A DNA stretch of 64,000 nt from Plutella xylostella (taxonomy: Eukaryota; Arthropoda; Insecta; Lepidoptera; Plutellidae): positions 6,834,501 to 6,898,500 of the forward strand of contig NC_064006.1 in the NCBI RefSeq assembly GCF_932276165.1, in the 5' to 3' direction. Positions 46,672 through 60,000 of the stretch are shown here, piece by piece. Each line of letters opens with the position of its first letter. Within the stretch, counting starts at the first letter, position 1. The notes beneath the pieces were generated by a model that saw only the letters and a list, made by a program, of their open reading frames with translations, had not been told where the DNA came from and did not search any database. A program made the translations under genes and the position numbers.

Positions 46672-47451
46672 AGTACCAAAGTCCAGTTTACCTAAGAAAT
46701 TTAGACAACTTTAGACTAGCTACTAGACGAATAGCTTCAGATTAATATATTTTCGTACATTTTATCTTTAATTTTAAGAAGATACAGGAATTATTATTAA
46801 TCATACATTGTACAAGCATCAATTAATTTAAATAAAAATGAATTCTTCATACAGGGTACCTACGTAAAAGAGATCTATTAATTTAGAAGCCACAACAATT
46901 AAAATAGATTTTTAATATTATATAACAAGGACCAATAACTTATATACATACTTACATAGATTTAGGAAATGCGTTTTTACTAACATCACATTGTTGACAA
47001 GACTATACTAACAAAATATATTAAACCAAAAACGAAAATTAGGTAATTTAAATGTAAAATTGTGATACTGTTATTTTAGTCATACTTGTGTAGGTAGATT
47101 AAATATTCATTATATGAATTTTAATTGATTAAAACTACGTAAAGAATATGTGCCTTTCTATCAGGTATAATTAAGTTAAAATAAGGCACAGGCCAGACTA
47201 CTAGCTAGCGAAGCGAGCGAGTTAGCTGGCAGTGGTGGCATAAGAATTTAGATTAAAGCTTTTGACAAATTGTGTGAAATTTATTAACTACTTTTTTATA
47301 GCTGTAGGTATTTTTCACAGCTAAATCTTAGAAAATGCGATTGTACTGGCAGTGAGTTGATGTGATAACTTAATGTTTTATAAGTTTAATTTTGTTGTGA
47401 ATAATTTTGTTATTACAAATCAACATATCATGTTATTGCAATATTGTTATG

Positions 47452-47457
47452 AATAAA
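47452..47457 (+). terminator. Tret1: poly(A) signal of Tret1
   Basis: AATAAA (gAATAAAtgtgtt) follows the stop by about 780 bases, with a T/GT-rich stretch after it. The 3' UTR is AT-rich and open of other genes. Confidence 0.5.
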
Positions 47458-48079
47458 TGTGTTTTTATTAGTTAGTTGTATTTTTATGGCTCTACAATAC
47501 TCTACATTACATCTAAGTTACATAATTTAACAGAAAAACACAGCGTATAAAATTTTCAACAGTCATTTATTTACTTAAACATTATGTTAAAACTATAACA
47601 CTTATTTTATGGCTACACCAACTAGTTAAAATCATCAGTCTTGCACAGTATAGACTTTTTCCGTATGCTCAGTTAAAATCTACTATAAAAATGGTCATCT
47701 CATGCCATAAAAAATATACTTATATTTTATTTCAGTACTTAAGTAATTGTAAAAAAATGTCGTAGGCAATGAATGCATTTTAACAAAAACAAAGCCTTTG
47801 TTTGTGTTTGCGTTTCTTCACGTATGAGATGATCTTAATAATGGTAATTTTCCACCGACGAGGCGAGACGAGAATTGAATCGGTGGAAAACCACCTCCGG
47901 CCTAATCGAGATATGTTTTTATACTTATTAAAATACCGACTATATTTTTGCACCATTCTCTCACATTTAAATTAAATAACTACTATCTGCCTCCTACCTA
48001 CTGAGAAGAATAATGAAACTTAAAGAAATTACAAAGATCGTTTCGATAAATGACCTCAAATCTTCTATGATCTAAAACT

Positions 48080-51000
48080 CTACTGCTCACACTGCTTAGA
48101 AATCTCATCCATAGCCGTCAGAACATCACATATACTATCCGCAAACTTCCTCACATCATCATCCTTCTTAATCTTTAAACTAGCACAGTACAGCCTCTTA
48201 TACATATCCGTCAATTTCTCATAATCCTTATTAGACTTCGATCGACAATACTGTATTATACTCTTTAGTATACAGTGCAGTCGATTTTCGTACAAAGTTA
48301 AGAGGGCAATTTCGCTTCTGCAGCCAGTTTCTTCCTCGGGTTTTGGGGTTTCTTGTTCGGGGTTTGGGGTGGGTTTCTCGTCGGGGTCGCGTTGCTTGAT
48401 GACCTTCATTATGGAATGACACTGGCGGAGGAGCTGAAGGGCCGTTTGGAGCGACTTCAACTTCAAGTTTGGTGATACTGTGGAAGAGAAAGTTGCAAAT
48501 TTAAATAGGTAAATTAGTTCGAAATCCCTATAATATAGGCTAAATGCCTATAAACTTCTACAATTCCAACATTTATCTCCCTCCGAGTGGACTATAGGAG
48601 TGCACGAAACATATTAGGAGGTCTAAAAATATTATTATATGGAATAAGAAAGAAAGGAAGAAAGAAAATACACTTATTTCACACAGATAGCATAGAATAG
48701 CACCGCTGAGTGCTTACCACTTTTGCAATATCCTGTATAAATAAAGAAATAGAGAGAAAAAAGAGGAAGAGAGAGAGAGCTAACCTGCGGCGTTGGTCTC
48801 CAACAAAGCGACGTGCTCCAGCTGCACAGTGAGGAACATGGCGGCTTCCTCCAAGGCCGCTAACAGGTTCGAGGCCTGTTCGTAGTTGGAGCGAGTCGCG
48901 TTGAGTAGGGTGCGCCGGCGCGGGCCCTCTTCTGTTGTGCATCTGGGATGGAAATAGAAAGTTTAATTAATAAAATGTCACATGGAATAAAAGTACATTT
49001 TGTAATTTGTACTAGGGGGGAAATAAATTGTTTAATAAAGAAATGTTACACTGAAAATAAGTAAGCTTTGTTATTTTTTGTACTAGTGCATAAAAGGCTG
49101 GGTTTCGGAAACTGGAAAATGGAGATCACAGCACAATTCACAGCAGACGGTGTATAAATGTGTACCTCACCTATTCGGTAACACAGTTCTTTGCTACTCC
49201 CCGCTAACTTCCTTATGAGTTATAAGCGCCTGGTTCTTTTGGTAAGCGAGTAATGGGCCTATATTGGTTATTTAGGTGGTTTTTGCCAGACTTTCTTTTT
49301 TTTGATGATGATGATGATGATTGGTCCGACCGATTTCGGCCATGGCGACCACTTCGACCCCTTGTTCTGTTGGCGTGCGTGCGCCCTAAGATGGCTTATA
49401 TAGCCGATCTTTGCGGCGAACCCCCTTGCACACTGTGGGCATGTGAGTACGCCGCCGACATAATTATAGTTGATGGCGGCAGGTGGACGAGCTTTTAGCT
49501 GGTCGCGTTTCGCGTCTAATTCAGCTTTACGCTGCAGCTCGAATTCGCGTACTCGCCTTGCCACCACCCTGCGCCATTCAGGCCGTTGTGCCGTCAAATC
49601 TTCCCAACGAGAGGGCTCAATGTTGCATCTTTTCATGTGCCGCTTCTGAACATCTTTATATCTTTCTTTTTTTATGCTATATTGGTACAAGAGTGCTGGC
49701 ATTAAAGGGATTTTCACCTGTAATTTTGTAATTTTAACCGCTATTTCAGTTTAAGAAGCCATTAGAAGGTTATAGAAATAGTTCGATCACATGTGATTGT
49801 GACCTGGTTACCCATCCATTTTTCAACCTTGGTATGCGTCGCTGCCTACTAGTGCCTACGTCCTTAGTAAATGTTTTTCTTCATGGCGGCGCGGAACTGG
49901 TACAGGTACTGTCTGGGGCCCGGCGTCAGGCGACACTTTACTAACGCTAACCTCCTTGCGAGTTATATGCGCCTGGTACTTTTGGTAAGCGAGTGATGGG
50001 CTTTTGTTGGTTATTTAGTTGGGTTGTGCTGTAGTTCCTTGGGTTTTATGCTATCCTGGTACAACACTGATGGCACTGAAGATATTTTACGGTTTATTTT
50101 GGTTGGTTTTAGCCATACTTTCTTTGTTTTTATGCTATCCTGGTACAATAATGGAGTCAGAAACGGGATTTTATGTTGTTATTTCGATATTATTCCCGAC
50201 TTTTCAGTTTAAAACACCTAAAATAAGCGTAGAAGTTTCTAGAAACCTATGATTCTGACCGGATTACCCATCCAACTCCTGTCCTCGACTAGTGTCGCTG
50301 CCTGCGTCTATCTCACCTGTACTGCGCGTGGTACAGCGAGGCGAGGCGGTGCAGCGTCATGGCGGCGCGGAACTGGTACAGGTACTGTCTGGGGCCCGGC
50401 GTCAGGCGGCAGTATTTGAGGGATAGCTTCAGGGCGTCAGCTACTTCGTTCACCTCCTGTAAGAAGATATTTGGACATTTTAGAGAAGTAGATTGATTAT
50501 GTCGTATTTCGTGTCGCTTTCTATTCTGATATACATAGAAGAAGTAGATAAAATTATTCATTCGTGTTTTGACTTAGATATAGGGGTTGGACAATGGAAT
50601 CGTAGTCTTCCTACGGCCAAATAACGCGTGTTCTGTATTTAGAATAATTTGCAGATCGTTTGTAGATACGGTTCAATACAAAAGTTTCGGCACAAATATG
50701 GGGCAAACGAAGCGAAGTTTTTAACTGCATTAACAACCATTGTATAGTTAGACATTTAGTGTCGGCAAATAATGATTTTTTGAATGGAATAACGGATACC
50801 TAAATACCTTTAAATATTTAGCAAAAGATTCTCCGATTTATGTTATTGTTTTTACTCACATGGCGCGGCGGCTGGTCCTGCATGTGCGCGGCCTTGGTGT
50901 ACAGATGCGAGGAGAGCTCCCAGCGCACCAGCTCGCGCACCGACGCGCCGCCGCCCGACTCCTGGCTCCCTAGTACTTTTAAAGCCGCCTGGTATAAGTC

Positions 51001-54000
51001 TTCCGCTTTTGAGTAGTAGGAGCGCTTGTCTGAACTGAAATAAGAAAGATTTCGGTTTTAGACATTTATTTCTTATTAGAATATAAAATACATATTCACT
51101 TAATTTTTTAAAATATAAATTTACGTAGAATGTATCTAATATGTTAGAATGTATTGTGAGGGGAAGGGTGAATGAATGTTTGGGATTGAATGAATGAGTG
51201 GATGTTGTTCCCGTGAGACAAAATATTGAAGATTAGGAGATGAAAGTTTAATGAAACAATCACTATTTCATTGATTAATTGACGAATATAAGCTACATTC
51301 AATAAAAGTCCTGTTCATTCAGTTTCATTCGTTCTAGCTTTTACTTCTTTTACTTCACCATACCATTCAATCATACCACCACTACCAAAACAAAAAAAAA
51401 ACACAAGAAAAACCCACCTAAACCCTTCCATTTCGCAGTTAGCCCGGAACCTCAGAAACCTAGCTTTGTTACAGTACAACAGCGCTAGGTTAGGCATGTC
51501 TCCAACTCTCTCGAAGATATCGGAGGCCTCCTGGAGAGTGTCCCACGACTTCGTGCAGTACTGAGTGAACTGCTTGAGAGTCTGTTTTGGTTTTTCTGCG
51601 TCTTCTTCGTCGGTCTCTTCAAGGGCTTTTGTGTATATTGCTGGAAGATTAGTTGGAATGATTATGTATTATTAATACTGATATAGGTACCTAACCACTT
51701 TCGAAATCTTTATTACTATGAGAATGAATAAAAAGGAAGGAATATTGTATAAAGTTAAACCACGTTTAATGGACGTTCAGAACATAGTTTAACATATTTA
51801 TAAGGCGTTTGATTGCCTTATGAAAGCATTTAGCATGTGTCTAAATTTTGATGGAAAGGCGCATATTATTTTATTAGTTCGTTTTCCTTTTTTCTGAGCT
51901 ATTAAGTGCACCGCCAAAATAGAGCTGGACAAGCACAATATTCCTAACCGCAATTTAATCAAAAAAGTCATTCTAAGGCCTAATTTCACACCATTCGGTT
52001 AGGTTAAAAATACCTCGGTTTGGTTACATCATGGACCGTTAAGGTTAGTGAGTGTCCCACCATGCCAATTCAAGGGGTTAACTCCCTTGATCGGGTGATA
52101 AATTTAATAGGCTATGTCTGAAAAAAATGAACAACGCTCATAATTTTTCTGATGATACGAATAACCCTCCGTATCATCCTAAAAAAATCTCAGATTTTTC
52201 CTATGCGTCAGTAATTTTATAAAAATAAAAACATTTCAAGTTTCACAAAACGGGGATATGATGGCACTTCAGGACTTTTTCCATCGTCTCTATAGGCATA
52301 AAAAAAATATATGACAGGTTTTGATGTGACGTTGTTTGGACGTTGTAGGTCTATGGTTAGACGTGTGACCAAAGAGTATGTAAAAGCTGACGCCTGTCAA
52401 TTTTTTCTTTTTTATTGCCCATATATTTTTATAGAGACGATGGAAAAAGTCCTGAAGTGCCATCATATCCCCGTTTTGTGAAACTTGAAATGTTTTTATT
52501 TTTATAAAATTACTGACGCATAGGAAAAATCTGAGATTTTTTTAGGATGATACGGAGGGTTATTCCTATCATTAGAAAAATTATGAGCGTTGTTCAATTT
52601 TTTCAGACATAGCCTATTGCTGCTGTGGGGTTCCGCTAAGACTTGGTTAAGACCGGTAACCAGGCAACGGGTTATTTACTTTTGACACATCTGTCAAGAA
52701 TTCAAGATGGAAAAATGAACAGAGCCTTTGATAAACAATATCCGAACTAAATGTTGTGTGACATAAAAAATGAAGCGAAATACTGTCTTGGTTTTATATA
52801 CTGTCAAACCGAGATAAAAGTTTTAATTTAATGTCCTAACCTAACTTGGAACCGCAATATAGAAACACAAATTGATGGCCCTACCTGGAAATCGAACCCG
52901 GGATCCCTGGGTGATGAAGCTGAGCTTCTACCACTAGACCACAGAGGTAGATATAAGAAGTTAAACCTAATCACTTAATGAGAACTATTGAATTAAGTGA
53001 AAAATCTTCAAACAAAATGTTTTAAAATAAGACCTTACTTAGAAATTGAGGTGTTATTTGTTGAGTCCTTTCTTTTGCACTGACACTCCATCTAGTTCGT
53101 TGTATCGTTTTTCAAAGGGCATGGTGTAATGATATTATTTTCAATGACGGATGTCAAAAAACAACCTCGATAGAAATAGTAACCATGGCAACCACAAAAC
53201 CAAAAAGTTTGGTTGTTTGAGGTTGTTTGACATTATAGAGACATAGACACCAATTTCAATGAATATGACAGAATATTGAATGAAGTGTGAGTGAATGATT
53301 CACATAATGCTTGATTTATGAATGGTCTATTAGGTTTTCGTCATGGGACTCATCCAATTAACAAGGGTAATAATCCTTAAACGCGACGTCAGCAAATCCG
53401 TTATTGAGACTGTAACTAACAGAATCATGAGAAACCAGGTCTTAAGCCGTCACAGACTTAGCTATAATATATATTAATATACCATACAATTCATATATCT
53501 GTGGTGACTTCACAGAAATATATATTATAGCTGAGTGTGCGGTCACTGCGAAAATGTATAGAAAATATACAGTAATATGCCTAGCTATAAAAATATTAAT
53601 ATATATTATGTGTTCCGTAGCGACATCTGAAATCCATGTTATGAGATAGCATCTCCCTTATCATCGTAGCAGCTTGCAGTTTTCAAATTTTCGCGCCAAA
53701 ATCCCACGCTTTCTACGATTGGTCAAGCCTCGGGCGCGGGCGGCGTCGCTTTCTAGCTGTCAGATTAGTGACTTTTCCACCATTATTGCGTCAAACTTAA
53801 AGTCGTACGCATTGCAGTTTTTTTCGAAATCTTGTTTTATCTGAAATATTAGCAAATTTCCAACAAGATTTTGTTCGCGTCTCGCGTGTTGTGTGAAAAT
53901 ACCAATATTAAGATGGATGCAGTGTCAGATGGGTGCAATTCGACCGGGGAAGTGTTTTTCCGCATGTCAAAATGGCGGGCCCGACGCGTGCCTTTCCGAA

Positions 54001-57000
54001 GAAAATGAGTGTTTGGTGCACATGCTGCGGTCCCCCGTAGCAGGCGCGCCGGAGGAACACAACACGCAAGTGCAGGAGGCGGGCGGCCCGGCGCCGCGCC
54101 CGGTCGGCGCGGCCGCCGCCCCCGCCACGCCCACGCCGCTACTGCCGCCGCCCTCCCGCTCTCGTAAGAGACGTCGGGAGACGTCGAGTTTGGCTCTCGG
54201 AGTAGCATTAGCAGGGCCAGCTGCTCATTAGAGTGCGCGCGCCGAAGCCGCAAGGATCGCCGCGGCACGCGCCGCGCGTCCCGCCGCCGTCACGCGCGCT
54301 CGCGCCCGCGCCACCGCCGCCGCCGCCGCCCGGGTCCGCTCATCGAGTTTTTCGGAGCTTGATACACAAGGTTTGAAGTTCTGTCGCAGCAGCCGGTAAG
54401 TCAATTACCTATCTGACTTAGTGAGTGCTAATAAGGAAAACCAACTAAGGCCACAAGACTTTTTACTTACACCACAATCAAATGACGAGGTGTGTAATTT
54501 ATCAATTTCCATAAAAGAAAAGGACAGTCCTTTCCTGGTTTTCAAGCAGGGGGAGGAGACAAAAAGATCAATAACAAATACAAGCCCCTTACAATAAATA
54601 CAAAGAATCTTATAAAAAATTACTAATTGCCATTCGTAGGCTGCCTTCAATACTACCTTTACTACTTTGGGAATCACTCATAGCACCACCTGTAGTACCT
54701 ACCTACTTAAAAGTAATAAAATCAGCTTCCCATTTTACAAAACCACCACTGATTTTACCTTCAGCAGAAAACATAATAAGATTCCATACTGGTGTCGCAA
54801 AGAATGCTCGCTCAGATAAACCAAATGTTCACAACAATCACCAATTGGATAGCGGAAACCCTCAGGACTCGAGGAATTCGCATGATTGAGTATCTCAACG
54901 ATTATTGCCTTGTCAGTCAGTCCAAAGAGAACCTCTTAAACACACAAGAGCAACGATAGACCATTGATCTTCTACAAAGCTTATGATGGATTATCAAAAG
55001 TCCATAACGACTCCATCAAAAAGAGCCTGGAATTCTTGGGTGTGGGTTGGGACACACATGCAAACCGCAAGTTCCTCCCACCGTCAAAGACAGACAGTAT
55101 TCAACAGTCAATTATTGGTATGCTGACATGTGGCAGTTGGAACCTAAAGCAGGCACAACGCCTCTTAGGGAAATTCAACTTTGTAGCCTTCATCACCCAC
55201 CGGGGAAGGCTGCATTGCCGTTTTATGCAAAGACACTGTCAAAAAATCGACTATGCCCCCAGACAGAGTTATTGATTCCAGAAGAGATTACATCAGAGCT
55301 AAAGTGGTGGTATTCAACAGTCAATTACTGGTATGCTGACATGTGGCAGTTGGAACCTGAAGCAGGCACAACGCCTCTTAGGGAAATTCAACTTTGTAGC
55401 CTTCATCACCCATCGGGGAAGGCTGCATTGCCGTTTTATACAAAGACACTGTCAAGAATCTTGTCTATGCCGCCAGACAGAGTTATTGATTCCAGAAGAG
55501 GTTTCAACAGAGCTAAAGTGGTGGCTACAGAATCTGCACATCCCGTACTTGATCCACGAACCACAACGAGTGATGAATTACCTGACCAGGCATGGGTTGC
55601 CCAAATAAACGATTCAAAGGTTTCGGCCAGTGGGATATTGTAATTTGAAGGAAATGTTCACTGTTATAGGTGCCATAAGCATGAAATACAAGACACTCAG
55701 ACAGACAACAGTATTACTACTACAGAGGGACAACAGGACAGTTATGGCCTACATCAAACAAGAAGGAGGGACCAGGTCGTTGACCCTACATTGCCTAGCC
55801 AAGACACTACTGGACCTCATCGACGAGCTCAACAGTATGCTGACACCACAGTACCTTCCAGGCGTTACAATGCAAACTGCTTGTCACGCGGACCAACTCC
55901 AGAGTGACACTTACTCATACATACCTCAAATGTCAACAAGGAAATACCTACACACCTATTTGGAATAAATGGTCGGTTTGGTGCTCTAAGCTCATTGACA
56001 TATATATTACTGCGTAAGGACAGGCCAAACCACTCAAGAAAATGGCACCCGCACGTTGGCCCTAAAGTAGACATTTTAGGGCCAACGGTCCTCAGTCGAC
56101 AGTTGTCTGTGACGGAGAGATGAGTCTTTGTTTCTTGTGATAAATATGCCTATTTTTGTTGTGAAAGGCTAAAAAACTATCATACGAAGGTCAAAAAGGA
56201 ATATGGAATATCGTATCATCTTTAATTAATAAATAAACACATTTTAAAGCGATAATTATTTTACTACCAAAGTCTACAATGGCCGCACGATGTAACCTTG
56301 TACGGACGTCCGCATGCAACTCACTCATAAATTATTATGTACACCTACTGTCCGGTGACGGTAAAATATGAACGCACGTACAAGGTTGCGTCGTCAGGAT
56401 AAGTAGCTCGGCTCTGACATAGTTCCAACAAATTATGACAGATGGCAGTTATTTTGCTTGTATGAAGAAGGTTTGAGTAAAATGTTCTGAAGTTCCTTCC
56501 TTTTGAAATCATTGTCTAAGCTACATATAAACAAGTTTATTCCTTCGTCAGTAATGGTCGCAAAATATTTAGCTTCTATATTTCTTAATGATGGTGTAGC
56601 GAGTCCGCGTTGTTCTATGGTGTAGCTTATCGATCTGTTCTTGTTCATAAATCTGTAATTTCTATTAAAAAATATCACAGAATCTGGTCTTAAAACACGT
56701 TTTAAAGGCTATTTCAGTAGCAAAACCTGTGCCCATGAAGCCACCCATGTGGAATGCACGTGTGCTCATAGAATATCTACAGCATTCTTCTCCGCTGGTA
56801 GATAAAATTTTTGGAGTAACTAAGAGAACAGCTACTTTACTCCTATTATACTCGGGGCGCAGGGTACATGATTTAACTTTGCTGCATTGTGACAATGATC
56901 ATTTAATTGACGATGGTAAGAGTATAGTCATAGTTCCTGTGTTTGGTTCAAAACCAGATACAAACTCATATCCACAGTCAGGTTAGAAGCTGCTATCGAG

Positions 57001-60000
57001 GGCAGATCATAATATAGATGTATATAAAAAATAAAAATAAAAAAATCTGCTAAATGAATTATTGTGTGATATACATGCCTAAATAGGTATATAATTATTC
57101 TAAGTTTGTTGTGATTAGGTCTATTAGGTTCATGGCCAATTTATTTTTTAATAAATTAGTATAAGGTATTTTAATATGGTCACCTCCATTTCATTGGTAT
57201 TTCCATAGTTAGTACCTATATTTCTCATCACGGATTTATATCTGATGATCAAAGTATAGTGGTTTGCAATGGAAACCAGCAATCATGTAAACAAACCAAA
57301 TTGTCACGATTACTCCGTAATCACATACATTTTCGATCAATTTATGAACATAGTCTGATTTCAACGAACACACCATTGTTTTCACATTATCTTCAACACG
57401 ATTTAACTTGTATTTATAAGTTAAATTTGTTAAAACATTTGCAACGTAAAAATTTCGAAGTATTTGACAAGCTGTCATCTTAGTTTTTTACTCATCGAAC
57501 TCTATAAGTCATTGAAAAGTTAGTGTTGTTCGTAATCTGAAGTTATCTTTTATTTTTAATTTAATAAATTATTTTAATTTAATATTATTTGAATACAATT
57601 TTAAAAAAAATCAAGAGCTTAATATAATTAACCAAAACGAAAAAAGGAAGAGGAAGAAATGAAAAAGCTCGACGGCATTTTAGACATGGCAAGCGATGAC
57701 ATAGTGGTTCCATTTATAATTACGGTCACCGGCGACACTTCTGATAGTGATGATGACGAAGACGAAGATTTAAATTTGTTTTAATAAACACTTTTTTTAT
57801 ATATAATCAGTTTTATTTTATAGTCTATGGCTTATATATTTAATCTAATTAGAACACTATGACATCACTATGGGCATAAACAATACGCTGTCAATGTCAG
57901 TCCGCCATATTTGTTTACATGATTGTTGGTTTCTATTGCAAACGACTGTAAGTTACCTACTTCACATTATTGCGTCATCTCTAGCTGCCAGGTGATAACA
58001 GACATTTCTCATAACATGGATTTCAGATGTCGCTGGAAACATAATAAGAGTTTTAATGGTAGGTAAAACTCCAATATTATAGCTAAGTCTGTGACAGGCT
58101 TTATAAAAAACAATAACTCACTCTGTGCCTCATTCATATACCGCACTCCCAGTTCATTCTTCACGGACGCCAGTCGCCTCAATAACTCGCACTTCTTCCC
58201 TTCGGCGGTCACGTTGAGCGCGCGCTCGTAGTACTCACAGGAGCGGACCATCGAGTCTAGCTCGTCGGATGGTAGGGATAGATCTGGGGAGATATAGGGT
58301 TATTATACACTCAAGAGCAACAAAAAAGTGAGGACATAATATAGAGTTATAATGTATAATACAATCAAGAGAAATGAAAAAGTTGCAGTGAGATATGGAA
58401 CGTCAATTGCAGGTGGTTTTTCATTGCTTGTGAGTGTACAGCATACAGCGCAATTTATTTACATATTTTATTTGCACAAGCCAATAAAACTGTTATTGCT
58501 ACTGCGGCTGTACGGCAAAATAAGAAGGAAATTACAAAATTCCATAAAATAAAATCAATCAATGGATTCCTAACTAAAACGTGCCATAAGAGGTAGCTCT
58601 TTCACAGAATAAAATACATAACATTATATTATTTATAAGTACAGTACGGCACGACATGCCCGCTTATCACGAATTTCGTATATCTGAATTATAATTAGCT
58701 CAGTAATCATCTACTGCTGGACTGCCTTTCTAAAGGAGCGCCACAACAGTCGGTCCTGGACGGCCTTCCTCATCCAGCTACCTGTCTAATGAATGGCCAG
58801 TTTTATGGCAGCTTTATATGCAGCTGTCATGCTTGACACGTGACTTTATTAATGTGTAAAGTTGACTACGGATCAAAAAACTGTCTAAGGTCCAGCAAAC
58901 CGGTGGGCGACTCACGCTACGCTTGAATATTCATGTCTGAATAAGAGTATTTAATTTAATAGTCTAAACGGCACTTACCTAGATTGAACTCGTCTTCAAG
59001 CACGCCCTCGGTCTCCTCCAACACGTCATTCTCTATCTCCGCCCGCAGTTTACTGTCCACCTGATGCAATAAAAAATATTATAATAATAGTACAAACTCC
59101 ATAAAAATATTGTTAGTCACGTGACCTTAAACTAGTTATAGAGAGTAAAAAATATGTTTTTATGCTATACTTTTTGTGACCCCGTATACATATACACAAT
59201 GAGAAACAAGAACTATAAGGGTGGGTGTGTGAATGAATGAATACAAGAATGAATGAATGCATCTGAGGAGCCTACCCGAGTGACTTACAACTGTAACTTA
59301 CATAAGTCCGCCACACCCTGACACAGACTGACAACTAATCTTAATGGCTAATCCTTTCACCAAGGTGACAAATTGTGTATTGAAGAATGATTGAATGAAA
59401 GAAAAGCATAAAGCACTCACCTCATGATCTTTCTCAAACTGCAACTTAAATTGATCCAATCTCGCCCAATTCTTCGATAACTGGAAGAAATTATCCCCAA
59501 CCCTCCCTAGCAGACAGCTGGCATCCACAATCCGACTCTTTATAATCATATTACTCAACAAATTCTGGCATTTGGACGCCAAATCTATATACTTCAAGGA
59601 AAACCCAAAAGCCTCATGAGAATAGCTGTGTTCGGCCAACGTTGCAAACGCTAGACAAATCTTCTCATACAAAAGCGTTTTTAAATGCAACTTCCAAGCG
59701 AAATTATCGTCTCTATTCGGCTCATGCCAAGATGGGTATACGTTGTTTTCTTTGCGCACTTGTATCGCGTTTTTGTCCACATTACTCTGTGTGTCTATTT
59801 GATAGTTTGTCTTATCTGTGTTCTTTCTTTCCCGCCGTCGTCTCCTGCTTCGTGATTGGTGCTCTTTAGGTTCGGAACTGTCAAGTTTTCTGCGTAACGG
59901 TTCGTAGTTCATTTTGATTGGCTCGTAAGGGTTCGCCATTTTGGGCGATTGCTCTTCGATTATTATTTGCTGGCGGAGTCGCTCTCTTTCTTCCTCCTGT

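Noticed and set aside
48679..48942. 87-codon minus ORF
   Set aside because: Wrong frame over the EDRF1 exon 48942-48785; the phase-matched frame reads C-T-T-E-E-G-P.
53849..54268. 139-codon ORF on -
   Set aside because: Shadow of the CpG-rich island; Arg/Ala/Pro composition simply reflects GC bias.
55047..55643. 198-codon ORF on +
   Set aside because: Out-of-frame reading through the duplicated DIRS reverse-transcriptase tail; the true frame is the one with L-L-G-K-F-N-F.
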